NCBI RefSeq assembly: GCF_009847015.1
Contig: NZ_WVEM01000003.1
Coordinates: 248,001 to 312,000 of the forward strand
Origin: Sunxiuqinia indica
Lineage (GTDB): Bacteria > Bacteroidota > Bacteroidia > Bacteroidales > Prolixibacteraceae
Direction of reading: 5' to 3'
DNA length: 64,000 bases
Shown here in pieces: positions 19,289 through 28,785 of the stretch (the stretch's first letter is position 1; each line of letters begins with the position of its first letter). A model generated the notes under the pieces. The model searched no databases. It worked only from the letters and a program-made list of their open reading frames with translations, and was not told the origin of the DNA. Position numbers and translations under genes: made by a program.

Positions 19289-20032
19289 ATGAATAAGAAA
19301 AAACGTCAGTTGGAGGTTTGTTTATCACCGGCGATTTACGATAAACATGCCAACAACGAAAATATTGTGGTGGTAATTGATGTACTGCGGGCAACATCCA
19401 CAATTTGCACAGCTTTTGCGAATGGAGTACGACAAATTATTCCGGTTGCTACGGTTGAAGAAGCGAGGCAAAAAAAGGAAGAAGGGTACACCGTTGCTTC
19501 CGAGCGCGATGGCTATGTGCTCGACTTTGCCGACTTCGGGAATTCGCCATTCAATTTTAGTGTAGATAAAGTTAAGGATAAAGACATTGTTTACTCAACC
19601 ACAAATGGTACGCGTTGCATTCATATGGCCAGTCATTCCAAAGAGGTGCTTATTGGCTCGTTTCTTAACCTGTCGGCGCTTGCCGGGTATTTGATTGAAC
19701 AAGATGCGCCGGTACTTCTTTTTTGTGCATCGTGGAAAGATCGTTTTAGCTTGGAAGATACGGTTTGTGCCGGCGCTTTGGCGGAACGTTTATTGGCTTC
19801 GGGCAACTATGATAGTATTTGCGATGCGGTGACGGCTTCTACGGATTTATGGTCGATCGCAAAAAACGATTTAAACCAATATAGTTTGAAGACAGCTCAA
19901 AAAGGACGTTTGGCCAGTAAAGGCCTTGATGACTGCATTGAGTTTTGCCATCAATTGGATTTTACTGATTTAATCCCTTATTATTCTGATGGCCGTTTGC
20001 TTTCGAAAACGAACGGAACAAATAAAAAGTAG
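19289..20032 (+). CDS. comB: 2-phosphosulfolactate phosphatase family protein
   Basis: A 247-residue magnesium-dependent phosphatase of the ComB family, which hydrolyses 2-phosphosulfolactate to sulfolactate. The family block VVVIDVLRATSTICTAFANG is followed by ASERDGYVLDFADFGNSP, YSTTNGTRCIHMASHS and LEDTVCAGALAERLL. ATG 19289 begins just before the conserved fold; the open frame upstream is leader. A -7-like box TATCTTTG (19257-19264) sits 25 bp upstream of the ATG. ComB serves coenzyme M synthesis in methanogens; in Bacteroidota its product and purpose are unclear, and comA and comC are not nearby. Confidence 0.88.
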   Translation: MNKKKRQLEVCLSPAIYDKHANNENIVVVIDVLRATSTICTAFANGVRQIIPVATVEEARQKKEEGYTVASERDGYVLDFADFGNSPFNFSVDKVKDKDIVYSTTNGTRCIHMASHSKEVLIGSFLNLSALAGYLIEQDAPVLLFCASWKDRFSLEDTVCAGALAERLLASGNYDSICDAVTASTDLWSIAKNDLNQYSLKTAQKGRLASKGLDDCIEFCHQLDFTDLIPYYSDGRLLSKTNGTNKK

Positions 20033-20211
20033 TCAACTTTTTGATGATTTCTATCACGAAGACAGCCTGTTGTAAATTAATGTTTTATAACTTGCGCCTG
20101 TTTTCATTTGACTGATATTTCTCACAGATAAAAAAGGTAATTTTCAGTTAATTTGAATGAACAACACATATAACATAGAAATAATTTTAACCCTTAAAAA
20201 ATTATACCAAC

Positions 20212-21288
20212 ATGAAGAAGCATAATTTTTCAGCTGGACCTTCAATTTTACCACAATTTACGATTGAGAAAACGGCTGAAGCCATTAAAGATTTTGCAGG
20301 CACTGGTCTTTCTGTGATGGAAGTATCGCATCGCGGAAAAGAATTTGTCGCTGTTATGGAAGAAACACAAGCGTTGTTTCGCGAACTACTGAATATTCCT
20401 GATAATTATTCTGTGTTATTCCTTGGCGGAGGTGCTTCCTTGCAATTCTGCATGGTACCGTACAACCTGATGAAAACTAAAGCTGCCTACCTAAATACAG
20501 GTTCGTGGTCGTCAAAAGCAATCAAAGAAGGAAAATTCTTTGGAGAGGTTGTTGAAGTTGCTTCATCGAAAGACACCGTTTACAATTACATTCCAAAAGG
20601 ATATGAAATTCCGGCTGATGCCGATTATTTCCACTATACATCGAACAACACCATTTACGGAACTCAAATTCGTAAAGATTTTGACCTGGATATTCCGGTT
20701 GTTTGCGATATGTCTTCTGATATTTTTTCTCGTCAGATCGATGTTTCCAAATATGGAATTATATACGGTGGAGCGCAGAAAAATCTGGCTCCGGCAGGAT
20801 TAGCTTTTGTAATTGTTCGAAACGACATTTTAGGAAAAGTAGATCGTCCGATTCCAACCATGTTGAATTACCAAACACATATTGATGGTGGTTCCATGTT
20901 TAATACACCACCTGTAACGCCAATTTATGCGGCCCTGCAAACCCTCAAGTGGTTGAAAGAAAAAGGTGGAGTTGCTGCAATGGAGAAAATCAACGAGGAA
21001 AAAGCAGCTTTGCTTTATGACGAAATTGATCGCAATCCAGTATTCAAAGGAACCGTATTGAATAAAGAAGATCGTTCGTTGATGAATGTTTGCTTTATTA
21101 TGAATGACGGTTACCAGGAATTGGAAAAAGACTTCCTTGAATTTGCTACCGCAAAAGGAATGTCGGCCATCAAAGGTCATCGATCTGTAGGTGGTTTCCG
21201 TGCATCAATTTACAATGCCATGCCTAAAGAGAGCATTCAGGCATTGATCGATTGCATGCAGGAGTTCGAAAAAACACATGTAAAATAA
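20212..21288 (+). CDS. serC: Phosphoserine aminotransferase
   Basis: A 358-residue class V PLP aminotransferase converting 3-phosphohydroxypyruvate to phosphoserine, also acting in PLP synthesis. The N-terminal [11 protein letters not shown] is the family signature, EVSHRGKEF follows, and K190 in [12 protein letters not shown] should bind PLP. It precedes serA by 144 bp with a terminator-like hairpin between them, so serA may be only partly dependent on this transcript. Confidence 0.96.
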   Translation: MKKHNFSAGPSILPQFTIEKTAEAIKDFAGTGLSVMEVSHRGKEFVAVMEETQALFRELLNIPDNYSVLFLGGGASLQFCMVPYNLMKTKAAYLNTGSWSSKAIKEGKFFGEVVEVASSKDTVYNYIPKGYEIPADADYFHYTSNNTIYGTQIRKDFDLDIPVVCDMSSDIFSRQIDVSKYGIIYGGAQKNLAPAGLAFVIVRNDILGKVDRPIPTMLNYQTHIDGGSMFNTPPVTPIYAALQTLKWLKEKGGVAAMEKINEEKAALLYDEIDRNPVFKGTVLNKEDRSLMNVCFIMNDGYQELEKDFLEFATAKGMSAIKGHRSVGGFRASIYNAMPKESIQALIDCMQEFEKTHVK

Positions 21289-21302
21289 GTTCTTTTATAT
21301 AG

Positions 21303-21336
21303 AAAGGTGGATTGATTTCCACCTTTTGTTTTTTTG
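21303..21336 (+). terminator. Terminator-like hairpin between serC and serA
   Basis: AAAGGTGGA and TCCACCTTT pair around TTGATT, followed by TGTTTTTTT. Probably ends most serC transcripts. Confidence 0.75.
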
Positions 21337-21432
21337 AAGTCATTAAAGCATGAGGAACGGCTAAAGTAACTGCTGAGTTACTTCGATTTGGCTTGCAATG
21401 ACATTTTATTTTAACCTTAAAAATTGAATAAA

Positions 21433-22353
21433 ATGACAAACGTATTAATTGCAACCGAGAAACCGTTTGCGCCGGCTGCGGTTGCTCAAATGAGTGAAAT
21501 TTTCGAGAAGACGGGCTACCAGGTTCAACTCCTTGAAAAGTATCAGCAAAAACAAGATTTGCTTGAAGCAGTCAAAACTACTCATGCTTTAATTGTTCGC
21601 AGTGATAAAGTTGACCGGGAAGTGCTTGACGCCGCAGAAAAGCTTCAATTAATTGTTCGGGCAGGAGCAGGCTACGATAATGTTGATTCTGCTTACGCCA
21701 AAGAAAAGGATGTTTGTGTGATGAACACGCCCGGGCAAAACTCCAATGCCGTTGCTGAACTAGCGATTGGGTTAGCCATTTATGGCTTGCGTAATTTTTT
21801 CGATGGAACTTCAGGTGGAGAATTACGCGGACGAACCCTTGGGTTACATGGATATGGATATGTTGCCCGCAACGTACACCGAATTGCCCGTGGGTTTGGT
21901 ATGGATGTAAAAGTGTTTACCCGATTCAGTAAGGCTCAGGCCTCTTCCGAAGGGTTGGAGGTTACTAAATCGCTTGAAGAGCTTTATGCGGTTTCTGATG
22001 TCATTTCGATTCATGTGCCGGCCCGTGGAGAACACATCAAGTCGGTAAGCATGCCAGTTTTAAAGCATCTCAAGAAAAATGCCTTAATCGTAAATACGGC
22101 TCGTAAAGAAGTAATTCATGAGGAAGATCTTTGTGAATTTATGACTAAACGAAAAGATGTGAAATACTTGTCGGATATTGCTCCTGACTGTGTGGATCAT
22201 TTTCAAAGTGAATTCAGCGGGCGATATTTTTTCAGCCCTAAAAAGATTGGTGCACAAACATCAGAAGCAAATGTAAATGCAGGAGTTGCAGCTGCAGAAC
22301 AAATTGTTGGGTTTTTCGAAAACAATGATCGAACCTTTCAGGTCAACAAGTAG
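21433..22353 (+). CDS. serA: D-3-phosphoglycerate dehydrogenase, short Lys type
   Basis: A 306-residue NAD-dependent dehydrogenase for the first step of serine synthesis. The Rossmann motif is GLHGYGYVARNVHRIARG, substrate-side RAGAGYDNVD is present, and R224 lies in NTARKEV. It has no C-terminal ACT domain, so serine feedback through ACT is not expected. The usual catalytic His of PHLGAST is K271 here (SPKKIGAQTSEAN), and the usual Glu before EP is missing (LSDIAPDC). This matches the lysine-type PGDH described from Entamoeba and Bacteroides. ATG 21433 is preferred to the TTG nine bases earlier. Confidence 0.93.
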   Translation: MTNVLIATEKPFAPAAVAQMSEIFEKTGYQVQLLEKYQQKQDLLEAVKTTHALIVRSDKVDREVLDAAEKLQLIVRAGAGYDNVDSAYAKEKDVCVMNTPGQNSNAVAELAIGLAIYGLRNFFDGTSGGELRGRTLGLHGYGYVARNVHRIARGFGMDVKVFTRFSKAQASSEGLEVTKSLEELYAVSDVISIHVPARGEHIKSVSMPVLKHLKKNALIVNTARKEVIHEEDLCEFMTKRKDVKYLSDIAPDCVDHFQSEFSGRYFFSPKKIGAQTSEANVNAGVAAAEQIVGFFENNDRTFQVNK

Positions 22354-22480
22354 CAACAAACTATTTCAAAATCGGAATAAAAAAACAGACTTTTACACTC
22401 ATTTTGTGTGTATTTGAAATATCAATTGTATTTTCGTTACAATTTGATATCCGTCAAGATAAACTCGAAAATTTGAAAAA

Positions 22481-23731
22481 ATGGCTACGATAAAACCGTT
22501 TAAAGGACTAAGACCACCTCGGGAGATTGCTGCAGATTTAGCATGTTTGCCTTATGATGTGATGAACTCGGAAGAGGCAACACGCATGGCAGAGGGCAAG
22601 GAGAACTCGCTGTTGCACATCACCCGTGCCGAAATTGACTGCCCTGAAGGAACCGATGTTCACTCGGAAGAAGTATATAATAAGTCGGTTGAAAATTTTA
22701 AGAAATTTCAGGACAAAGGTTGGCTAAAACAAGATGAAAACGACAAGTACTATATTTATGCGCAAACCATGGACGGGCGCACGCAATATGGAATTGTTGG
22801 TGCTGCTGCCTGCAATGACTATCACGATGGAGTGATTAAGAAACATGAGCTCACCCGACCGGATAAAGAGGAAGATCGCATGATTTTGACGCGTTATTTA
22901 AATGCGAATATTGAACCGGTATTTTTTTCATACAAAGCCGTGCCTGAAATTGATAAGATTGTAGCTTCGATCGTGAAAAATAAAGAGCCGGATTACAGTT
23001 TTGTTGCCGAAGATGGCTTTGGACATCAGTTTTGGACAATCAACGAGAATGGTGTAAATCAACAAATTGAGGAGTTGTTTGCGACTAAGGTAGCTGCGAC
23101 TTATGTTGCTGATGGACATCATCGAACCGCTGCTGCTGCCCGCATTGGCTTGGAAAAGAAGGCTCAAAATCCAAATCATACAGGAGATGAGTCGTACAAT
23201 TATTTTATGGCTGTTCATTTTCCTGATGACCAACTGGCGATTATTGACTATAACCGGGTTGTTAAAGACTTAAATGGCCTCAGCGAAGAACAACTTGTTG
23301 ACAAATTAAGTGCGGGCTTTGAAATTGAGAAAATAGGTTCGGAAATATACAAGCCAACTACGCTGCACGAAATGAGCATGTACCTCGCCGGCGATTGGTA
23401 TAAACTGACAGCCAAAGAAGGAACTTATGATGATAATGATCCAATCGGAGTGCTGGATGTAACGATTTTGTCGAGTCAAGTGTTGGAGCCAATTTTTGAT
23501 ATTCAGGATCTGCGGACTTCAAAACGAATTGATTTTGTTGGCGGAATTCGCGGACTGGAAGAGCTTAAGAAACGGGTGGATTGTGGCGAGATGAAAGTTG
23601 CCTTTGCGCTTTATCCGGTTTCAATGCAACAGTTGATTGACATTGCAGATAGTGGAAACATCATGCCGCCAAAAACGACCTGGTTCGAACCAAAATTACG
23701 CTCCGGGTTGGTCATTCATAAATTGGACTAA
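22481..23731 (+). CDS. DUF1015 family protein
   Basis: A 416-residue protein of the DUF1015 family, function unknown. Typical blocks are KPFKGLRPPREIAADLACLPYDVMN at the N-terminus, KKHELTRPDKEEDRM, YVADGHHRTAAAARIG (a HxH-type motif resembling a nucleotide or metal site) and PPKTTWFEPKLRSGLVIHKL at the end. In many Bacteroidota it follows serC and serA as it does here, which hints at a role tied to serine metabolism, perhaps as a kinase; that is inference. A terminator closes the unit. Confidence 0.9.
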   Translation: MATIKPFKGLRPPREIAADLACLPYDVMNSEEATRMAEGKENSLLHITRAEIDCPEGTDVHSEEVYNKSVENFKKFQDKGWLKQDENDKYYIYAQTMDGRTQYGIVGAAACNDYHDGVIKKHELTRPDKEEDRMILTRYLNANIEPVFFSYKAVPEIDKIVASIVKNKEPDYSFVAEDGFGHQFWTINENGVNQQIEELFATKVAATYVADGHHRTAAAARIGLEKKAQNPNHTGDESYNYFMAVHFPDDQLAIIDYNRVVKDLNGLSEEQLVDKLSAGFEIEKIGSEIYKPTTLHEMSMYLAGDWYKLTAKEGTYDDNDPIGVLDVTILSSQVLEPIFDIQDLRTSKRIDFVGGIRGLEELKKRVDCGEMKVAFALYPVSMQQLIDIADSGNIMPPKTTWFEPKLRSGLVIHKLD

Positions 23732-23750
23732 GGATATTTGCCACTCAATA

Positions 23751-23786
23751 TTGTAATCCCGGTCAGTAGTTTTGACTGGGATTTTT
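23751..23786 (+). terminator. Terminator after the DUF1015 gene
   Basis: AATCCCGGTCA pairs with TGACTGGGATT, followed by six T residues. Confidence 0.85.
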
Positions 23787-23963
23787 TATGCTTTTTCGTC
23801 ACGTTTTAAGGTGTATTCGAAGCTTTTTATTTTGTGTTGTGTAATACTTTTTTACTGAAATTTTCAAACAGATTTTTCCTTAACTTGGAAATCGACGGAA
23901 CTAGTAATGTGATTTTTCTCTTTGATCATTAGACTTGGAAAGGTCTATTCAAATTTGTTGTTT

Positions 23964-25271
23964 ATGAGATCCGGATATGTGCGTTCGATTAGTAAGGTCA
24001 TCGTTGGATCCTTGCTTGGGGGGATAATTTTAATGCTGTTAATGATTTTTAGGGAATTTGTCCTGAAAGTTAGTTCTGTCTCTTGGGATGGTATTTTGCT
24101 TATTCTTTGCCTCGGTGGAATAACCGGAGGTCTGATTGGCTATTTGTTAGACAGAAATACGAAAAAGACAACTGCACTTAAAGAAAGTGAAAAAAAATAC
24201 CAAACGCTGATTAATCAATCTCTGGATGGAATTTATATCGAAGATGAGCGTGGAAATATTTTGGAATGTAATACCCAGGGGCATAGGATGTTTGGCTACA
24301 CAAAGGAGGAAATGCTGAAGTTGTCGCTTCGGGATCTGGTTTCCTCTGAATTCAGAGACCTTATTCCAGACCTTATTCCGGATGAAATGGCTACAGAAGA
24401 TGTTTATTTGGAGCGAGAGAATGTCAAAAAGGATGGGACCGTTTTCCCAACTGAAATAAATACCAAATTTATCACTCTTGATGGAGAGCGGCGTTTAATC
24501 GCTTATGTGAAAGATAATACCGAAAAGAAAAAGATTGAGGAAGCTTTAAAGAAAAGCGAAGCCAAATTGAGGGATTTGAACATCGCAAAAGATAAAATTC
24601 TCTCTATTATTGCACACGATCTTAAAAACCAATTTAATGCTATTTTGGGTTATTGCGATTTGATCCAGGAAGATGGGGAACAATTGGAACGTAGAACATT
24701 GCTTCAATATGCTGCGGAAGTAAATTTAACTGCAAATGAAACTTATAGTTTGCTCGAAAATTTGTTGGATTGGGCGATGATGCAAAAAGAAATGGCATCA
24801 TTTAATCCTGTTCATATTCAGCTAAGTAAGTTGGTAAATCAAGTTATTGATACCCTGAGTGGAACAGCACATATTAAAAAGATAAAATTGACCGGGCAGG
24901 TGGGAGAAGAGCTTGCCGTGTATGCTGATCAGAACATGTTGCGAACAGTAATTCGCAATCTTACAGCGAATGCGATCAAATTTACTCCAAGAAACGGACG
25001 TATTGAGCTATGTGCATTACCAGAGAAAGATAATCAATCGATAGTTATTGAAATAAAGGATAATGGCATTGGAATAACTCAGGAAAAACTGGACAGGTTA
25101 TTCAGTATGCAAAGTCACGAATCAACCTTCGGCACCGATAATGAAAAAGGAAGTGGTTTAGGATTGATTGTGTGCAAAGAATTTATCGAAAGACACGATG
25201 GAAAGATATGGGCGAAAAGTGAAAAGGGCGAAGGCTCCTCATTCTTTGTTGAGTTGCCCCGGGCTAATTAA
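23964..25271 (+). CDS. Membrane PAS-domain sensor histidine kinase
   Basis: A 435-residue kinase. Two transmembrane helices near the N-terminus (VIVGSLLGGIILMLLMIF and ILLILCLGGITGGLIGYLL) leave almost no periplasmic loop. A PAS domain follows (about 75-185, LINQSLDGIYIEDERGN and NTEKKKIEEALKKSE at its end). HisKA has the phospho-His in IIAHDLKNQFNAILGY. HATPase_c has NLTANAIKFTP, DNGIGI and GSGLGLIVCKEF. ATG 23964 is preferred over the TTG at 23922. There is no adjacent response regulator, so it is an orphan kinase that probably senses inside the membrane or cytoplasm. Confidence 0.9.
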   Translation: MRSGYVRSISKVIVGSLLGGIILMLLMIFREFVLKVSSVSWDGILLILCLGGITGGLIGYLLDRNTKKTTALKESEKKYQTLINQSLDGIYIEDERGNILECNTQGHRMFGYTKEEMLKLSLRDLVSSEFRDLIPDLIPDEMATEDVYLERENVKKDGTVFPTEINTKFITLDGERRLIAYVKDNTEKKKIEEALKKSEAKLRDLNIAKDKILSIIAHDLKNQFNAILGYCDLIQEDGEQLERRTLLQYAAEVNLTANETYSLLENLLDWAMMQKEMASFNPVHIQLSKLVNQVIDTLSGTAHIKKIKLTGQVGEELAVYADQNMLRTVIRNLTANAIKFTPRNGRIELCALPEKDNQSIVIEIKDNGIGITQEKLDRLFSMQSHESTFGTDNEKGSGLGLIVCKEFIERHDGKIWAKSEKGEGSSFFVELPRAN

Positions 25272-25465
25272 CCTGAAATTGCGATCAGTAAAATGATGTG
25301 TTGTTAATTCGATAGATTTCTATGAGTTTGGATTGATCAGAAAACAGTTGACTACCATCGTTTCTAAACCTTTGTTACCTCAGGAATCAGATTGAAATAC
25401 TGTGTTTTACTTTAAAGCTTATTCCAAACTTAGTCAATTAGGAGATTGAATTAGACTAAATAAAA

Positions 25466-25506
25466 CAAACAAAGCCGACTCAAAAATTTTGAGCCGGCTT
25501 TGTTTG
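25466..25506. terminator. Bidirectional terminator kinase / carB
   Basis: AACAAAGCCG-CTCAAAA pairs with TTGAGCCGGCTTTGTT (one bulge) around a short loop, between two convergent genes, with A- and T-tracts on both sides. Confidence 0.88.
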
Positions 25507-25529
25507 ATATTCTAGATTTGTAAATCTTT

Positions 25530-28500
25530 CTAGTATTCACCCCAATGTTTGATGGTGATGTCTTCCAGTGTTTGATTGCAGAAGGCATGAATAAATGCAC
25601 TTGCCACGCGAGCATTGGTAATTAGTGGTACGTTGTAGTCGATCGAATTACGACGTATTTTGTAACCGTTGCTCAGTTCTCGTTTCGAGTAATTCTTCGG
25701 AATATTAACGACAAGGTCAATTTTCTTTTCACGAAGATATTCAACGGTATTCGGGTGTTGATCCTCTTCGTCCGGCCAGTGCAGCATGGTCGATTCTACT
25801 TTATTTTCACGTAGGAAGCGATGGGTTCCCTCTGTTGCAAAAACATTGTACCCTTTTTTCACCAACAAGCGCGCGCTGTTCAGCATTTCCAGTTTCGAGC
25901 GCGCAGGTCCTGATGATATCAAGACGTTCTTCTTTGGGAAATTATATCCAACCGAAAGCATTGATTTTAAAATGGCTTCGTAGAAATTCTCACCAATACA
26001 TGCTACCTCTCCGGTCGACGACATGTCAACTCCCAAAACGGGATCGGCATTCAGCAAACGCGCAAACGAAAATTGTGGCGCTTTCACCCCAACGTAATCA
26101 AGTTCAAATAATGATTTGTCTGGTGTCTGATATGGAACTCCCAGCATGACTTGTGTTGCAAGTTCAATCAGGTTAAACTTCATAACCTTCGATACGAATG
26201 GGAAACTCCGTGAAGCACGAAGGTTACATTCGATTACTTTAATGTCGTTGTCTTTTGCCAGGAATTGCATGTTAAAAGGACCTGAGATTTCAAGCGCTTT
26301 CGCAATCTCCCTTGAAATCTTCTTGATGCGGCGAATGGTTTCCACATACAATTTCTGTGGAGGGAAAACGATGGTTGCATCTCCGGAGTGAACACCGGCA
26401 AACTCCACGTGCTCCGAAATAGCATAAGCTACCATCTCTCCTTTGTCAGCAACAGCGTCAATTTCAATTTCCTTGGCCAGCTCGATAAATTCTGAAACAA
26501 CGACCGGATGCTCTTTTGAAACGTCAGCAGCTAGTTGCAAGAAATGCTCCAGTTGTTCCTCGTTTGAAACAACATTCATTGCAGCTCCGGAGAGTACGTA
26601 TGAAGGGCGAATGAGTAGCGGATACCCGACTTCTTCAACAAATTTGTAAATATCATCAATGCTCGTTAGTTCGTTCCATCTTGGCTGGTCAACACCTAGC
26701 TCATCCAACAGCGAACTGAACTTTTTACGGTCCTCTGCATTGTCAATTTTTTGTGCCGAAGTACCCAGAATTGGAACGTTTTGCCCGGCCAGTTTCATTG
26801 CCAGGTTGTTTGGTATTTGTCCGCCTACCGAAAGAATAACTCCTTTCGGGTTTTCCAGGTCGATCACATCCATCACACGTTCGAAGGTTAACTCGTCAAA
26901 AAACAGGCGATCGCAGGTGTCATAATCTGTACTTACTGTTTCCGGATTGTAGTTGATCATGATCGAACGGTAACCTTCTTTGCGAATGGTGCTAATGGCA
27001 TTTACCGAACACCAGTCGAACTCAACAGAACTACCAATGCGGTAAGCTCCGGAGCCAAGTACAATGACTGATTTATTATCTTTGGGGAACTCAATATCGT
27101 GCTCAGTTCCATTGTAGGTCATGTACAGGTAGTTGGTTTGCGCAGGATATTCACCGGCCAGCGTGTCAATTTGTTTGACAACCGGCTTGATATTTCTTGC
27201 TTTCCGGTGTTCGCGAACCTCCACCAATTTCGCATTCATCTCGTTGTTTGGAGCTTCTAAAACCAAACGTGCTATTTGAAAATCTGAAAACCCTGCTTTC
27301 TTAGCAGAGAGCAACAATTCGTCGCTTAGCTCTTTTAAGCTTTTTGGTTCTTTAAGTTCTTCTTTTAACAGGTGTATTTTATACAGTTTCTGCAAAAACC
27401 AACGGTCAATTTTTGTCTTCTGGTAGATATCTTCAATCGAGTATCCTTTTGCAAACGCAGCTGCAATCGCGAATATCCGACGGTCGGTCGGACGTGTCAG
27501 TTCCTCGTCAATTGCTTCTATTGTAATTTCTTCGTTGTTCGCAACAAACCCATGCATGCCGATTCCAACCATCCGAATTCCTTTCTGAATGGCTTCCTCA
27601 AAGCTTCGTCCAATAGCCATGATCTCGCCAACCGATTTCATCGAGCTACCGATTTGTTTTGAAACACCACTAAACTTGGTCAAATCCCAACGCGGTATTT
27701 TACAAACCACATAATCCAGTGCAGGTTCAAAGCAGGCGGTTGTAACTTTGGTAACAGAGTTACTTAGTTCGTGCAAGCCGTAACCCAGTCCCAACTTTGC
27801 TGCAACAAATGCCAGTGGATATCCGGTGGCTTTCGATGCCAATGCAGATGAACGAGACAAACGGGCATTGACTTCAATGACGCGGTAATCCTCGGAGAAT
27901 GGATCGAGCGCGAACTGAACATTACATTCTCCAATGACACCAATGTGGCGAATAATTTTGATTGAGATTGCACGTAGCTTGTGATACTCTCGATTCGACA
28001 TGGTTTGTGATGGAGCAACGACAATGCTTTCCCCGGTGTGAATTCCCAGCGGGTCAAAGTTTTCCATGTTACAAACGGTAATACAGTTGTCGTATTGGTC
28101 GCGAACAACCTCATATTCTACTTCTTTCCATCCTTTTAATGATTCTTCAACCAGGATTTGTGGAGAGTAAGAAAATGCGCTTGATGCGAGTTCCTTCAGC
28201 TCTTGATCATTTTTGCAAAAACCACTTCCAAGTCCTCCAAGCGTATAGGCAGCCCGAATGATGATTGGATAACCCAATTTCCTGGCGGCTTCCATGGTTT
28301 CAGTCATATTGACGCAAGCCAAGCTTCGTGGTGTTTTTACTTCAATCTCACCAAGCTTGCCCGCAAAAATCTGGCGATCTTCCGTATCAATAATCGACTG
28401 AACCGGAGTTCCAACAACTTCCAGGTTGTATTTTTCAAGAATTCCATTCCGAAATAAATCAACACCACAGTTTAGTGCAGTTTGACCACCAAAGGCCAGA

Positions 28501-28766
28501 AGAATACCATCAGGATTTTCTTTCTTAATTACTTGCTCAACAAAGAAAGCGGTTACCGGTAGAAAATATATTTTGTCAGCAATTTCCTGCGATGTTTGAA
28601 TGGTCGCAATATTCGGGTTGATCAGTACTGTTTCAACACCTTCTTCTTTTAGGGCTTTCAGTGCTTGTGATCCGGAATAGTCAAACTCGCCGGCTTCACC
28701 AATTTTCAATGCTCCTGACCCAAGGACGATTGCTTTTTTTATTCTTTTATTTATCTGGTTACTCAT
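25530..28766 (-). CDS. carB: Carbamoyl-phosphate synthase large subunit
   Basis: A 1078-residue ammonia-dependent synthase with duplicated ATP-grasp halves. Half 1 starts KAIVLGSGALKIGEAGEFDYSG with AFGGQTALNCG; half 2 starts near residue 560 with VIVLGSGAYRIGSSVEFDW and LSVGGQIPNN. The C-terminal MGS-like allosteric domain (from about 940, VLISSGPARSK) has FATEGTHRFLRE. It makes carbamoyl phosphate for both arginine and pyrimidines using ammonia tunnelled from CarA. carA is 19 bp upstream on the same strand, and the arg genes are divergent next door. Confidence 0.97.
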   Translation of the reverse strand: MSNQINKRIKKAIVLGSGALKIGEAGEFDYSGSQALKALKEEGVETVLINPNIATIQTSQEIADKIYFLPVTAFFVEQVIKKENPDGILLAFGGQTALNCGVDLFRNGILEKYNLEVVGTPVQSIIDTEDRQIFAGKLGEIEVKTPRSLACVNMTETMEAARKLGYPIIIRAAYTLGGLGSGFCKNDQELKELASSAFSYSPQILVEESLKGWKEVEYEVVRDQYDNCITVCNMENFDPLGIHTGESIVVAPSQTMSNREYHKLRAISIKIIRHIGVIGECNVQFALDPFSEDYRVIEVNARLSRSSALASKATGYPLAFVAAKLGLGYGLHELSNSVTKVTTACFEPALDYVVCKIPRWDLTKFSGVSKQIGSSMKSVGEIMAIGRSFEEAIQKGIRMVGIGMHGFVANNEEITIEAIDEELTRPTDRRIFAIAAAFAKGYSIEDIYQKTKIDRWFLQKLYKIHLLKEELKEPKSLKELSDELLLSAKKAGFSDFQIARLVLEAPNNEMNAKLVEVREHRKARNIKPVVKQIDTLAGEYPAQTNYLYMTYNGTEHDIEFPKDNKSVIVLGSGAYRIGSSVEFDWCSVNAISTIRKEGYRSIMINYNPETVSTDYDTCDRLFFDELTFERVMDVIDLENPKGVILSVGGQIPNNLAMKLAGQNVPILGTSAQKIDNAEDRKKFSSLLDELGVDQPRWNELTSIDDIYKFVEEVGYPLLIRPSYVLSGAAMNVVSNEEQLEHFLQLAADVSKEHPVVVSEFIELAKEIEIDAVADKGEMVAYAISEHVEFAGVHSGDATIVFPPQKLYVETIRRIKKISREIAKALEISGPFNMQFLAKDNDIKVIECNLRASRSFPFVSKVMKFNLIELATQVMLGVPYQTPDKSLFELDYVGVKAPQFSFARLLNADPVLGVDMSSTGEVACIGENFYEAILKSMLSVGYNFPKKNVLISSGPARSKLEMLNSARLLVKKGYNVFATEGTHRFLRENKVESTMLHWPDEEDQHPNTVEYLREKKIDLVVNIPKNYSKRELSNGYKIRRNSIDYNVPLITNARVASAFIHAFCNQTLEDITIKHWGEY

Positions 28767-28785
28767 CTTAAGCTGTGTTATTTAA

